From assembly GCA_003222135.1 (NCBI GenBank), contig QHUM01000057.1, positions 27,258-91,257 of the forward strand: a DNA stretch of 64,000 bases, given 5' to 3'. Position numbers and translations under genes: made by a program. This stretch comes from Gemmatimonadota bacterium. Lineage in GTDB: Bacteria; Gemmatimonadota; Gemmatimonadetes; Gemmatimonadales; GWC2-71-9. The stretch's first letter is position 1. Each line of letters begins with the position of its first letter. Of the stretch, positions 7,715 through 15,222 are shown piece by piece. Below the pieces are notes generated by a model. The model did no database searches, was not told the DNA's origin, and was given only the letters and a program-made list of their open reading frames with translations.

Positions 7715-8842
7715 GTGACCGCTCGCCCGCGCTTCCAGTATCGCCCGCCGAACTTCGACGCGCCGCCGCTCGCGGGTGCGCCGGACGCGCGCTTCGAGCC
7801 CGCCCCGGCCGACGGCGTGCTCCCGGACGGTTTTTTCTCCACCACCAATCTCCCCACCTACGTGCACACTGGAGGCTCGTGGCGCAGGCCCCGCCTGCCG
7901 CGCATGGACTGCGTCATCGTGCTCCACCCGAAGCTGGACCTCGTCGTCACCGAGCCACGTCGCGTGAAGCAGGGCCAGCTCGTGGCCGTCGGCACCGCCG
8001 AGGACGGCAGCCAGGGCATTTTCGTGCATTCCGAAGGCTTCCTCGGCGGGGGCCACAGTGCGAACGAATTCGGCTTCATGCAGACCGCCGTGTCGCGCGA
8101 GCGCCCGGTGGACTATGCCGTGCTGGCGCAGCTGCTCGGCGAGGAGAAGCAGCGCGGGGGGAAGATCCTGTGGGTGGTGGGGCCGGCGCTGGTGCACGCC
8201 CGGGCGCGTGAGGACATGGTCTGGTTCGTCCAGAACGGGTATGTCCAGGCGTTCCTGGGCGGAAACGCCGTGGCCGTGCACGACCTCGAGGCGGCGATCT
8301 TCGGCACGACGCTCGGCATGTCCAGCTCGGGCGAGGGGGTGGAGGGGGGCCACGCCCTCCACATGCGCGCCATCAACGCGATCCGCCGCGTGGGCGGCAT
8401 CAGCTCCGCCGTGCAGCAGGGGATCGTCACCGCGGGGATCATGCACGCGCTGGTGACGCAGGGCGTGCCGTTCGTGCTCGCCGGCTCGATCCGCGACGAC
8501 GGGCCGCTCCCCGAGGTCCTGACCGACACCCTGGCGGCGCAAGACGCGATGCGGCAGTGCACGGCCCAGGCGACGTTCGCCGTGTTCGTCGCCACGGCGC
8601 TGCATGCGATCGCGGTGGGCAACATGCTGCCGGCGTTCGTCGATGCACCCACGCCTGACGAGTTGCGTCCGCTCACCACGATCTGCGTCGACCAGACCGA
8701 GTTCGTCGTGAACAAGCTGCGCGACCGCGGCACGCATCAGGCATACGGGGTCGTGACGAACGCCCAGGACTTCATGCACGTGTTGCGGTTTTACGTGGAA
8801 CGATGGGAGCAGGCACAGGCGCCGGCGACCATCCTCCGGTAG
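7715..8842 (+). CDS. Archaeal-type LOR/SDH-like (TIGR00300-type) protein, possible ornithine cyclodeaminase relative
   Basis: 375 residues. From memory of the family, the blocks GFFSTTNLPTYV, MDCVIV, GKILWVVGPALVHA, FLGGNAVAVHDLEAAIFGT, EGGHALHMRAINAIRR and VPFVLAGSIRDDGPLPEV match the conserved region of archaeal TIGR00300 proteins. These are related to the 'alternative' ornithine cyclodeaminases and to the C-terminal part of cyanobacterial arginine dihydrolases. The protein lacks the N-terminal LOR/SDH domain of longer members. GTG 7715 is chosen; the longer frame back to 7124 is a shadow of priA. It lies two genes before a pyruvoyl arginine decarboxylase, which suggests an arginine/ornithine/polyamine role. 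That role is inference. Confidence 0.75.
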   Translation: MTARPRFQYRPPNFDAPPLAGAPDARFEPAPADGVLPDGFFSTTNLPTYVHTGGSWRRPRLPRMDCVIVLHPKLDLVVTEPRRVKQGQLVAVGTAEDGSQGIFVHSEGFLGGGHSANEFGFMQTAVSRERPVDYAVLAQLLGEEKQRGGKILWVVGPALVHARAREDMVWFVQNGYVQAFLGGNAVAVHDLEAAIFGTTLGMSSSGEGVEGGHALHMRAINAIRRVGGISSAVQQGIVTAGIMHALVTQGVPFVLAGSIRDDGPLPEVLTDTLAAQDAMRQCTAQATFAVFVATALHAIAVGNMLPAFVDAPTPDELRPLTTICVDQTEFVVNKLRDRGTHQAYGVVTNAQDFMHVLRFYVERWEQAQAPATILR

Positions 8843-9198
8843 GGCCGGGCCGGGGGCCGGGGTGGGCGAAGCTCGCCGAAGCGGTCGCCAGACAGGTGCC
8901 GCCCGCCGAGATCGAGACCATCTACCTGTTCACGCCGCTCAAGCGCGAGGGTCGGGAGTGGGGCACCGCGGTGGTGGCGCGCCGGTCCGCGGAGGGCGAG
9001 GGCCGGTTGCGCGTCTATACGGCACGCTACATGCTGATCGTGCGCGGGAAAGAACGGGGGCAGTCTCGTGTGGAAGTGATCGAAACGGGCCTCTCGCCGG
9101 CGGCGGTCATCGCGCAGGTGATGCAGGCGACGGCCGACCGCACCGGCGATCCCGAGCCCCCGGTGGCGGTGGGGGCCGCGGTGTGGTATGAAGGCTGA
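8803..9198 (+). CDS. Hypothetical protein between the arginine-metabolism genes
   Basis: 131 residues from ATG 8803, overlapping the preceding gene by 40 bases. After a Gly/Pro-rich leader come a helix ([17 protein letters not shown]) and an antiparallel strand series: [42 protein letters not shown] and [10 protein letters not shown]. It ends with the helix [14 protein letters not shown]. The pattern is a compact alpha/beta domain that I do not recognise. Its stop lies directly against the strong Shine-Dalgarno of the decarboxylase gene, so the three genes 7715-9773 probably form one unit. No signal peptide. Confidence 0.65.
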   Translation: MGAGTGAGDHPPVGPGRGPGWAKLAEAVARQVPPAEIETIYLFTPLKREGREWGTAVVARRSAEGEGRLRVYTARYMLIVRGKERGQSRVEVIETGLSPAAVIAQVMQATADRTGDPEPPVAVGAAVWYEG

Positions 9199-9208
9199 GA
9201 GGAGGTGA
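9198..9208 (+). promoter_or_regulatory. Strong Shine-Dalgarno supporting a TTG start
   Basis: AGAGGAGGTGA ends 4 bases before TTG 9213, and its AGGAGG core is 7 bases away. The spacing fits TTG 9213 better than ATG 9228. Confidence 0.75.
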
Positions 9209-9212
9209 CGCG

Positions 9213-9773
9213 TTGATCGAATCGCGAATGTTCGTGCCTACCAAGGCCTTTCTCACCAAGGGCGTTGGTCGGCACCGAGAAAAACTCACGAGCTTCGAGA
9301 TGGCGCTGCGGGACGCGCATCTCGCCAACTTCAACCTCGTCCGGGTGAGCTCGATCTTCCCACCCCACTGCGAGCTGGTGGATCGCGAAGAGGGGCTCTC
9401 GCTCATGCAACCGGGACAGGTCGTGTTCGCCGTGATCGCCGAGTCCTCCACCAACGAGCCAAGCCGGCTCGTCGCCGCATCCATCGGCGTCGCGATGCCC
9501 GCCGATCCGACCCATCACGGCTACATCTCCGAGCACCATAGTTATGGCCAGAACGAGGTGACGGCCGGGGAATATGCCGAAGACCTCGCCGCCTCCATGC
9601 TCGCCACCGTGCTGGGCGTGCCGTTCGAGCCCGGCACGGCCTGGGACGAGCGCCGGGAGCAGTGGCTCCTGTCGGGCGAGATCGTGCGCACGATGAATGT
9701 CACCTCCACCGCCGAGTGCGGCGAGGATGGCCGTTGGACCACCGTCGTCTCGGCGGTGTGCTTCTGCGGGTGA
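9213..9773 (+). CDS. pdaD: Pyruvoyl-dependent arginine decarboxylase
   Basis: A 186-residue proenzyme that converts arginine to agmatine with a self-made pyruvoyl group. The autocleavage site is visible as RVSSIFPP, with the Ser46-Ser47 bond predicted to break so that Ser47 becomes the pyruvoyl residue. Upstream, [15 protein letters not shown] matches the family's N-terminal '[11 protein letters not shown]' block. Further blocks are [22 protein letters not shown] and [21 protein letters not shown]. Length fits the archaeal-type family. The TTG start has an ideal Shine-Dalgarno. The gene overlaps ccdA by 4 bases. No agmatinase gene is seen nearby. Confidence 0.9.
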   Translation: MIESRMFVPTKAFLTKGVGRHREKLTSFEMALRDAHLANFNLVRVSSIFPPHCELVDREEGLSLMQPGQVVFAVIAESSTNEPSRLVAASIGVAMPADPTHHGYISEHHSYGQNEVTAGEYAEDLAASMLATVLGVPFEPGTAWDERREQWLLSGEIVRTMNVTSTAECGEDGRWTTVVSAVCFCG

Positions 9774-10486
9774 TCCCTTCATTCGCCCTGGCATTCCTCG
9801 GCGGGCTGCTGAGCTTCCTCTCCCCCTGCGTCTTGCCGCTGATCCCGAGCTACGTGGGATTCCTCACCGGACTGTCGCTCGAACAGGTCGAGGGCCGACG
9901 CGACACGGTGCTGGTGCACGCCCTGTGGTTCGTGGCCGGTTTCTCCCTAGTGTTCGTCGTCCTGGGTCTGACGGCCTCGGCCGTCGGGGTCTTGCTGCTG
10001 AACTGGCGGGTGTGGATCGGCCGCATCGGCGGGGTGCTCGTCATCCTGTTCGGCCTCTACCTCCTCGGGATCCTACGTCCCGCGTTCCTGAGGCGTGAGC
10101 GGCGTCTCCAGCTCGCCCACAAGCCGGTCGGCTACTTGGGCTCCGCGTTCGTGGGCGTCACATTCGGCGCGGCGTGGACTCCCTGCATCGGGCCGATCCT
10201 GGGCGCGATTCTCACGCTCGCCGCGACCCAGGCGAGCGTCGTCCACGGCACGACCCTCCTGGCGGCTTACGCCCTCGGGCTCGCCATTCCGTTCGTGCTC
10301 ACCGCGCTCGCGCTCGAGCAGTTCCTCGGCTGGTTCCAGCGGTTCCGGCCCTACCTCGGCTGGGTGGATCGGATCGCGGGGGCCCTCCTCGTCCTCCTGG
10401 GCATTCTCCTGCTCACCGATCGTTTCACGCTGCTCGCCGGGTGGCTGCAGGGGCTCACGCCGGAGTTCTTGAGGAGCCGGTTGTAG
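9770..10486 (+). CDS. ccdA: CcdA/DsbD-type thiol-disulfide transporter
   Basis: A 238-residue inner-membrane protein with six hydrophobic helices, expected to carry reducing power from cytoplasmic thioredoxin to periplasmic partners in cytochrome c maturation or disulfide repair. The paired redox cysteines sit in [15 protein letters not shown] (first helix) and [15 protein letters not shown] (fourth helix), the diagnostic pair of the family. GTG 9770 overlaps the upstream stop (GTGA). The frame upstream of it is a shadow of the decarboxylase. No thioredoxin-like or cytochrome gene is adjacent, so the recipient is unknown. Confidence 0.9.
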   Translation: MIPSFALAFLGGLLSFLSPCVLPLIPSYVGFLTGLSLEQVEGRRDTVLVHALWFVAGFSLVFVVLGLTASAVGVLLLNWRVWIGRIGGVLVILFGLYLLGILRPAFLRRERRLQLAHKPVGYLGSAFVGVTFGAAWTPCIGPILGAILTLAATQASVVHGTTLLAAYALGLAIPFVLTALALEQFLGWFQRFRPYLGWVDRIAGALLVLLGILLLTDRFTLLAGWLQGLTPEFLRSRL

Positions 10487-10510
10487 GACGTGATGGATAA
10501 CTCCCCGGTT

Positions 10511-10613
10511 GTTCCCACCCTCAAGGGTGGGCTCCGCCAGGCACAGTGCTAAAGCACACGCGCATTGTCCTTTAGGACGGTGCAGTGCCGAGCCCATGCT
10601 TTAGCATGGGAAC
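10511..10613. repeat. Nested 103-bp palindromic element
   Basis: The ends are imperfect inverted copies: GTTCCCACCCTCAAGGGTGG reading in, and TGCTTTAGCATGGGAAC reading out. Each arm is itself a hairpin (CCCACCCTCAAGGGTGGG and CCCATGCTTTAGCATGGG). The middle holds two more AAAG-looped hairpins, around AGTGCTAAAGCAC and GTCCTTTAGGAC. It resembles REP/BIME-style non-coding elements. It lies after ccdA and may act as a transcript-end structure. Confidence 0.75.
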
Positions 10614-10630
10614 TTCGAGAGCCGCGTTCC

Positions 10631-10636
10631 TATATT
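10631..10636 (+). promoter_or_regulatory. Candidate -10 box of the lipoprotein gene
   Basis: TATATT followed by ATG-free AT-rich sequence is the only AT-rich hexamer between the palindromic element and the gene. It lies 32 bases upstream of ATG 10669. No good -35 is seen. Confidence 0.3.
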
Positions 10637-10668
10637 ATGTGCCAGCGAAACCACGAGAGAGGCAATAA

Positions 10669-11363
10669 ATGAACACGCTTCAGAAGCACTGCTCGCATCT
10701 CATAGCAGTACTGGCCGCCGTCGCGTTGGCCGCGTGCGTCAAGAGTGACCAGGCGAACCAGACGGCCGACTCCACTGCGCGCAATCTGACGCTGGCCCCG
10801 ACCGAGTCGACCGCCGCGATGAGGGATGTGCCGGCGCCGGCGACCGAGCCGGCCAAGGCCGCCCCCGAGAAGAAGACACCCCAGCCGAAGCCCAAACCGC
10901 CGGTGCCCAAGCCGGTGGTGCCGACAACGTTGACAGCAGCAGTCGGGACCCGGGTGCCGCTCGCCGCGAGCGAGTCGATCAGCACCCGGCAGGCGAAAGC
11001 GGGTGATACCTTCACGGCCACGGTTGCCCAGGACGTCAAAGACGCGGCCGGTCATGTGGTGATCCCGGCGGGTTCGGCGGTGCAGGGGACGATCGTCGCC
11101 GCTGAACCGGCGCCGAACCCCAGTTCGAGCGGCCGGCTGGAGAGGCGGACGCCGCCAAGGTAGGTGGTGGAGCGGTCGCGGGGGCCTTGGTCGGCAAGCT
11201 GCTCGGCAAGAACACGAAGGGTGCCCTGATCGGGGGCGCCGTGGGCGCCGCCGCCGGAGCCGCCGCGGCGCGGGCTTCGCGCGACATCGACGTCGTGCTC
11301 CCCAAAGGGGCGGCGATCACGCTCAAACTGAACAAGCCCCTGACGGTGAAGCGGGTCGCCTGA
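10669..11363 (+). pseudogene. Glycine-zipper lipoprotein gene with internal deletion/frameshift
   Basis: The first frame gives a lipoprotein (MNTLQKHC..AALAACVKSD; lipobox LAAC) with a Pro/Lys-rich linker and a beta domain (LTAAVGTRVPLAAS..VIPAGSAVQGTIVAAE). It breaks off after 164 residues at TAG 11161. The sequence continues without a stop in the frame 1 base earlier: GEADAAKVGGGAVAGALVGK, a glycine-zipper helix and DIDVVLPKGAAITLKLNKPL, ending at TGA 11361-11363. Homologous layouts carry several extra beta strands between these parts, so a deletion near 11120-11150 with loss of frame is likely. It may be a real lesion or an assembly fault. Confidence 0.7.
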
Positions 11364-11370
11364 TTGGTAC

Positions 11371-11408
11371 GGGCGCGGTATGCCGTGATCCCACGGCATG
11401 CCGTGCCC
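11371..11408. terminator. 17-bp hairpin (degenerate family 1 palindrome) between convergent genes
   Basis: Arms GGGCGCGGTATGCCGTG (11371-11387) and CACGGCATGCCGTGCCC (11392-11408) pair over 17 bases with two G-U pairs. The right arm contains the GCATGC core seen in the palindromes at 719 and 5344. It fills the gap between the lipoprotein gene and ggt, which face each other, so a bidirectional terminator is likely. Confidence 0.65.
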
Positions 11409-11410
11409 CT

Positions 11411-13216
11411 TTAATATCCCACCGCCCCGCCGCCGCGCCGGGGATCGGCCACTCCGACCCAGCCGGCGGCGGTTCGTTCGATCGCCGCGATGTCGCCCAT
11501 GCGACCCCGCTCGCGCAACTGGTAGCCCATAGTACGCAGGCCGTCGAGCGTCGTCTGGGCGAGCCCACCCCGCTCGTAGAAGACCACGTCCGGCAGCGCC
11601 TGCTGGTGCACACGCGGTGCGGCCACCGCTTCCGCGAGCGACATGCCGTGGTCCAGCACATTCACGATCACCTGGTACACGCTGTTGATGATCGTCGGGC
11701 CTCCGGGTGTGCCCACGACCATGAAGAGGCGACCGGAGCGGTCGAGCACGAGCGACGGCGTCATCGCCGAGAGCATGCGCTTGTGCGGCGCGATGGCGTT
11801 GGCGGCGCCCTGGATCAGGCCGTACATGTTCGGCTTCCCGGGCGCCGTAGTGAAGTCGTCCATCTCGTTGTTCAGGAGGAACCCCGCACCCGTCACGGTG
11901 ACCGCGCTGCCGAAGCCGCCGTTCAATGTGGTGGTGACTGCGGCGGCATTGCCGGCGGCGTCGACGACGGAGTAGTGCGTAGTCTCGGTGCCCTCGCCCG
12001 CCGAGGTGGCGAGCGGCGGCGTAGGCGTCGCCCGGTCCGGCAGAATCTGGGCGCGCAGCTCGGCGGCGTAGGACTTCGACAGGAGTCGCTCGAGCGGCAT
12101 ATCGACGAAGTCCGGGTCGCCGAGCCAGTGATTGCGGTCCATGAAGGCGCGTCGCATCGCCTCGACTTCGAGGTGGACATAGCCGGCGCTCCCGAACGGC
12201 GGCAGCGTGTCGTAGCCCTCCATGATGTTCAGGATCTCGCCCATCGTCACGCCGCCCGAGCTCGCGGGGGGCATGGAATAGATCGAGTAGCCGCGGTAGC
12301 CGATCTGCACCGGGGTGCGCCACTTCGGCTGGTAGCGCCTGAGGTCGTCCTTCGTAATAAGCCCGTGGCCGCGCTGCATCTCCGCCGCGATCAGATCGGC
12401 GATCTGACCCTTGTAGAACACACTCGCCCCTGAGTCGGCGATGAGCTGCAGGGTGTGCGCGAGCTCAGGCTGGCGGAACGTGGTGCCGGATGCGGGCGCA
12501 TGGCCGTCCACGAGGAACTGCTTCGCGGACGCCGGGAACCGCGCCAGCCGCTCCGCTTCTTCCGCGATCGCGCGGCTGCGCGCCGCATCGAGCGTGTGCT
12601 CGCGGGCGAGTCGGATCGCCGGGGCGAGGACCTTCCTCCAGGACAGCCGTCCGGCGCTTTTCCAGGCTTCGTACATTCCGGCTACGCTGCCGGGGACGCC
12701 CGACGCGAGGTGACCGGTCAAGCTCTGATCGGTGGAGTTCCCGGTCGAGTCGACGTACATGTCGGGGGTGGCCCGGCCGGGCGCCATCTCCCGGTAGTCG
12801 AGCGCGCGCACGCGACCAGTCGTGTCGCGGTACACGATGAACCCCCCGCCGCCGATGTTGCCCGCCTCTGGGAGCACGACCGCGAGCGCAAATCCGACCG
12901 CCACCGCGGCGTCGACGGCATTACCGCCCTGCTTGATGATCTCGATCCCGACCTGGCTCGCGAGCGGATGACCGGACACGACCATCGCCCGGGGGCCCGA
13001 CACGGTGACGCCCTTGCCGGCGAGGGACCAGGTCTCCGGGATGATCGGCCGCCCGGTGACGACCGCGTCGGCGCCGGCGCCCGGTGCCGCGGGGTGAGCG
13101 GCGGGCGCGGCGGCCGCGGCTGGCGGCGCGGGGATCGTCTCGGGCGGCCGCGTGCCGCCGCACGCGGTGAGCACGGCGAGGGCGACGGCGGGGGCCGTAA
13201 GCAGGATCTGGCGCAT
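11411..13216 (-). CDS. ggt: Gamma-glutamyltransferase, lipoprotein-type
   Basis: 601 residues. This N-terminal-nucleophile hydrolase splits or transfers the gamma-glutamyl group of glutathione and related peptides outside the cytoplasm. It begins MRQILLTAPAVALAVLTAC, a lipoprotein signal, followed by a Pro/Ala-rich linker. The large subunit starts near MVVSGHPLASQVGIEII, with GGNAVDAAVAVGFALAVV and GGGGFIVY. Self-cleavage is expected before T412 in TETTHYSVVD, and the substrate loop PHKRMLSAMTPSLV follows. The frame extends 21 codons further upstream, but ATG 13216 starts the signal peptide. It is divergent from murQ and shares a palindromic control region with it. Confidence 0.93.
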   Translation of the reverse strand: MRQILLTAPAVALAVLTACGGTRPPETIPAPPAAAAAPAAHPAAPGAGADAVVTGRPIIPETWSLAGKGVTVSGPRAMVVSGHPLASQVGIEIIKQGGNAVDAAVAVGFALAVVLPEAGNIGGGGFIVYRDTTGRVRALDYREMAPGRATPDMYVDSTGNSTDQSLTGHLASGVPGSVAGMYEAWKSAGRLSWRKVLAPAIRLAREHTLDAARSRAIAEEAERLARFPASAKQFLVDGHAPASGTTFRQPELAHTLQLIADSGASVFYKGQIADLIAAEMQRGHGLITKDDLRRYQPKWRTPVQIGYRGYSIYSMPPASSGGVTMGEILNIMEGYDTLPPFGSAGYVHLEVEAMRRAFMDRNHWLGDPDFVDMPLERLLSKSYAAELRAQILPDRATPTPPLATSAGEGTETTHYSVVDAAGNAAAVTTTLNGGFGSAVTVTGAGFLLNNEMDDFTTAPGKPNMYGLIQGAANAIAPHKRMLSAMTPSLVLDRSGRLFMVVGTPGGPTIINSVYQVIVNVLDHGMSLAEAVAAPRVHQQALPDVVFYERGGLAQTTLDGLRTMGYQLRERGRMGDIAAIERTAAGWVGVADPRRGGGAVGY

Positions 13217-13230
13217 GCTGAATTGTGCAC

Positions 13231-13252
13231 GTTGACCCGAGTTTGGGTCAAC
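13231..13252. promoter_or_regulatory. Inverted repeat in the ggt/murQ divergent promoter
   Basis: GTTGACCC (13231-13238) and GGGTCAAC (13245-13252) are perfect inverted arms around six bases. Each arm reads TTGACC toward its own gene, so the palindrome may supply the -35 box of both promoters or be an operator overlapping them. Confidence 0.6.
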
Positions 13253-13261
13253 GCCTAACTT
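13232..13261 (+). promoter_or_regulatory. Candidate promoter for murQ-anmK-GH3
   Basis: TTGACC (13232-13237), an 18-base spacer and TAACTT (13256-13261). The same -35/-10 form recurs at 28825 and 21731. Confidence 0.5.
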
Positions 13262-13303
13262 GGGGGCCACCTGACACACTCATGACCGCCCGTTCCGGCG
13301 GCG

Positions 13304-14101
13304 GTGCGGGCCGTGCGGTCCGAGATCGCGCGGGCGATCGACCTCGTGGTCGAGGCCTTCAAGCAAGGTGGGCGGTTGGTCTACGTGGGAGCGGGCACGT
13401 CGGGCCGGCTTGGCGTGCTGGACGCGAGCGAGTGTCCGCCCACCTTCGGCACGCCGCCCGAGATGGTTATCGGCATCATCGCGGGGGGGCTGCAGTCGCT
13501 CGTGAAGGGCCTGGAGGGAGCGGAGGACGACGTGAACGCGGGCGCCCGGGCCATGGACGATGCGCGCGTCACGCCGCAGGATTTCGTCCTGGGGATTGCG
13601 GCAAGCGGCACCACGCCGTTCGTGCGCGCGGCTCTGACGCGCGCCCAGACGATCGGCGCCGTCACGGGGCTGCTGTCGTGCTCCGATCCGCCCAAGATTC
13701 TGTTGGAGACCTGCGACGTGCTCATGCTCCCCAAGGTCGGCCCTGAGGCGCTCACCGGCTCCACCCGTATGAAAGCGGGGACGGCGACCAAGCTCGTGCT
13801 CAATACCCTCTCCACCGGCGCGATGATCCGGCTGGGGCGCGCGTACGGCAACCTGATGGTCGACTTGATGGCCTGGAGCGACAAGCTCCGGGACCGCGGC
13901 GAGCGCATCGTCATGGAGTGCTGCGGCGTGGACCGCCCGGCGGCGCGCCGTGCGATCGAAGCCGCGGCCGGGAGCGTCAAGCTCGCGATCGTGATGGCGA
14001 AGCATCGCGTCGGGAAGGCCGAGGCCGAGCGGCTGCTCGCGCAGGCGGGCGGATTCGTGCGGCGGGCGGTGGGTGACCCGCCGCCGGTACGATTGCGATG
14101 A
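13304..14101 (+). CDS. murQ: N-acetylmuramic acid 6-phosphate etherase, 5'-truncated
   Basis: 265 residues of MurQ, which removes lactate from MurNAc-6-phosphate in cell-wall recycling. The SIS domain is clear: GGRLVYVGAGTSGRLGVLDASECPP with the first catalytic Glu, EGAEDD with the second, and TGSTRMKAGTATKLVLN. Normal MurQ has some 37 residues before the 'VPxAV' helix, including a conserved Ser-Thr-Leu-Glu block. Here the frame meets TGA at 13283 just before PPVPAAV, so that segment is missing. ATG 13282 is in another frame. The product may be inactive, or the deletion may be an assembly error. It overlaps anmK by 4 bases. Confidence 0.8.
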   Translation: MRAVRSEIARAIDLVVEAFKQGGRLVYVGAGTSGRLGVLDASECPPTFGTPPEMVIGIIAGGLQSLVKGLEGAEDDVNAGARAMDDARVTPQDFVLGIAASGTTPFVRAALTRAQTIGAVTGLLSCSDPPKILLETCDVLMLPKVGPEALTGSTRMKAGTATKLVLNTLSTGAMIRLGRAYGNLMVDLMAWSDKLRDRGERIVMECCGVDRPAARRAIEAAAGSVKLAIVMAKHRVGKAEAERLLAQAGGFVRRAVGDPPPVRLR

Positions 14102-15222
14102 CGAGTTGTCTCGCCGTCGGGGTGATGTCGGGCACCTCGCTCGACGGCGTCTCGACGGCGCTGGTCCGGCTCACCGACGACCCCCTCGCCGCCCAGCTGA
14201 TCGCCTTCCGCCAGGAGCCCTACGGCGCAGCGGAACGGGGGCAGATCGTCGACGCGATCGCGCGCGGCGGCTCGAAGGATCTGGCGCTGCTCCACGTCGC
14301 GCTGGGCGAGCGCTTCGCCGGCGCGATCCTCCAGCTCCTCGCCGGGGCCGGGACGGCTCCCGGCGAGGTGGCCTTCGTCGCCTCACACGGTCAGACTATC
14401 TGGCACGAGCCCGGTCGCGCGACGCTGCAGCTGGGCGATCCCGCGGTGATCGCCGAGCGGGTGGGCGTGCGGGTGGTGAGCGACTTCCGCTCGCGCGACG
14501 TGGCCGCGGGCGGGCAGGGCGCGCCGCTCGTGCCCCTCGCTGACGTCATGCTGTTTGGGCATCCCGAGCGGGGCCGGCTGCTGCTCAACGTCGGCGGGAT
14601 CGCGAACGTCACCTGGGTGCCGCGCCGCGGCGCCACCGCGGGCGCCCTCGCGTTCGACACCGGCCCCGGGGTGGGGGTGATCGACGCTGTCACGCGCCGC
14701 GTCGAGCCCACGGCGGCGTTCGACCGGGACGGTGCGCGCGCGCGCCGCGGCAAGCCGGTCACGCGGGTGCTCGATGGGCTGCTCGCCGATCCGTATTTCG
14801 CGGCGCCGCCCCCCAAGAGCACGGGCCGGGAGCGCTTCGGGATCGAGTTCGCCGATCGCCTGATCGGTCTCGTACACCAGGCGGGCGGCTCCGACAACGA
14901 CGCGGTCGCGACCGCCACGGCGCTCACCGCCGAGACGATCGCCCGCGCGCTCGAGCGCTGGACCCCGGACGGGGGAGGCGAGGCCGAGCTGGTGATCTCC
15001 GGTGGAGGCGCCCGCAATCCCGTGCTCTTCGAGCTGCTCGTCGCCCGCGTACGTCCGCGTCCGGTGCTGCCGTTTGACCGGCTGTTCTTCGACGGCGAGG
15101 CGAAGGAGGCGCTCGCGTTCGCGTTCCTCGGCTTCCTCACGCTCGCCGGCAAGCCCGGGAACCTCCCGGCTGCCACGGGAGCCCGCGGCGCGCGAGTGCT
15201 CGGCCACGTCACACCGGCGTGA
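14098..15222 (+). CDS. anmK: Anhydro-N-acetylmuramic acid kinase
   Basis: 374 residues. It hydrolyses and phosphorylates 1,6-anhydroMurNAc to MurNAc-6-phosphate, the substrate of MurQ encoded immediately upstream. Family signatures are the N-terminal GVMSGTSLDGVSTALV, SHGQTIWHEP, VVSDFRSRDVAAGGQGAPLVP, LLNVGGIANVTWV, AFDTGPGVGVID and VISGGGARNP. Length fits. ATG 14098 overlaps the murQ stop, and the stop overlaps the GTG of the next gene, so all three are coupled. Confidence 0.95.
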   Translation: MTSCLAVGVMSGTSLDGVSTALVRLTDDPLAAQLIAFRQEPYGAAERGQIVDAIARGGSKDLALLHVALGERFAGAILQLLAGAGTAPGEVAFVASHGQTIWHEPGRATLQLGDPAVIAERVGVRVVSDFRSRDVAAGGQGAPLVPLADVMLFGHPERGRLLLNVGGIANVTWVPRRGATAGALAFDTGPGVGVIDAVTRRVEPTAAFDRDGARARRGKPVTRVLDGLLADPYFAAPPPKSTGRERFGIEFADRLIGLVHQAGGSDNDAVATATALTAETIARALERWTPDGGGEAELVISGGGARNPVLFELLVARVRPRPVLPFDRLFFDGEAKEALAFAFLGFLTLAGKPGNLPAATGARGARVLGHVTPA

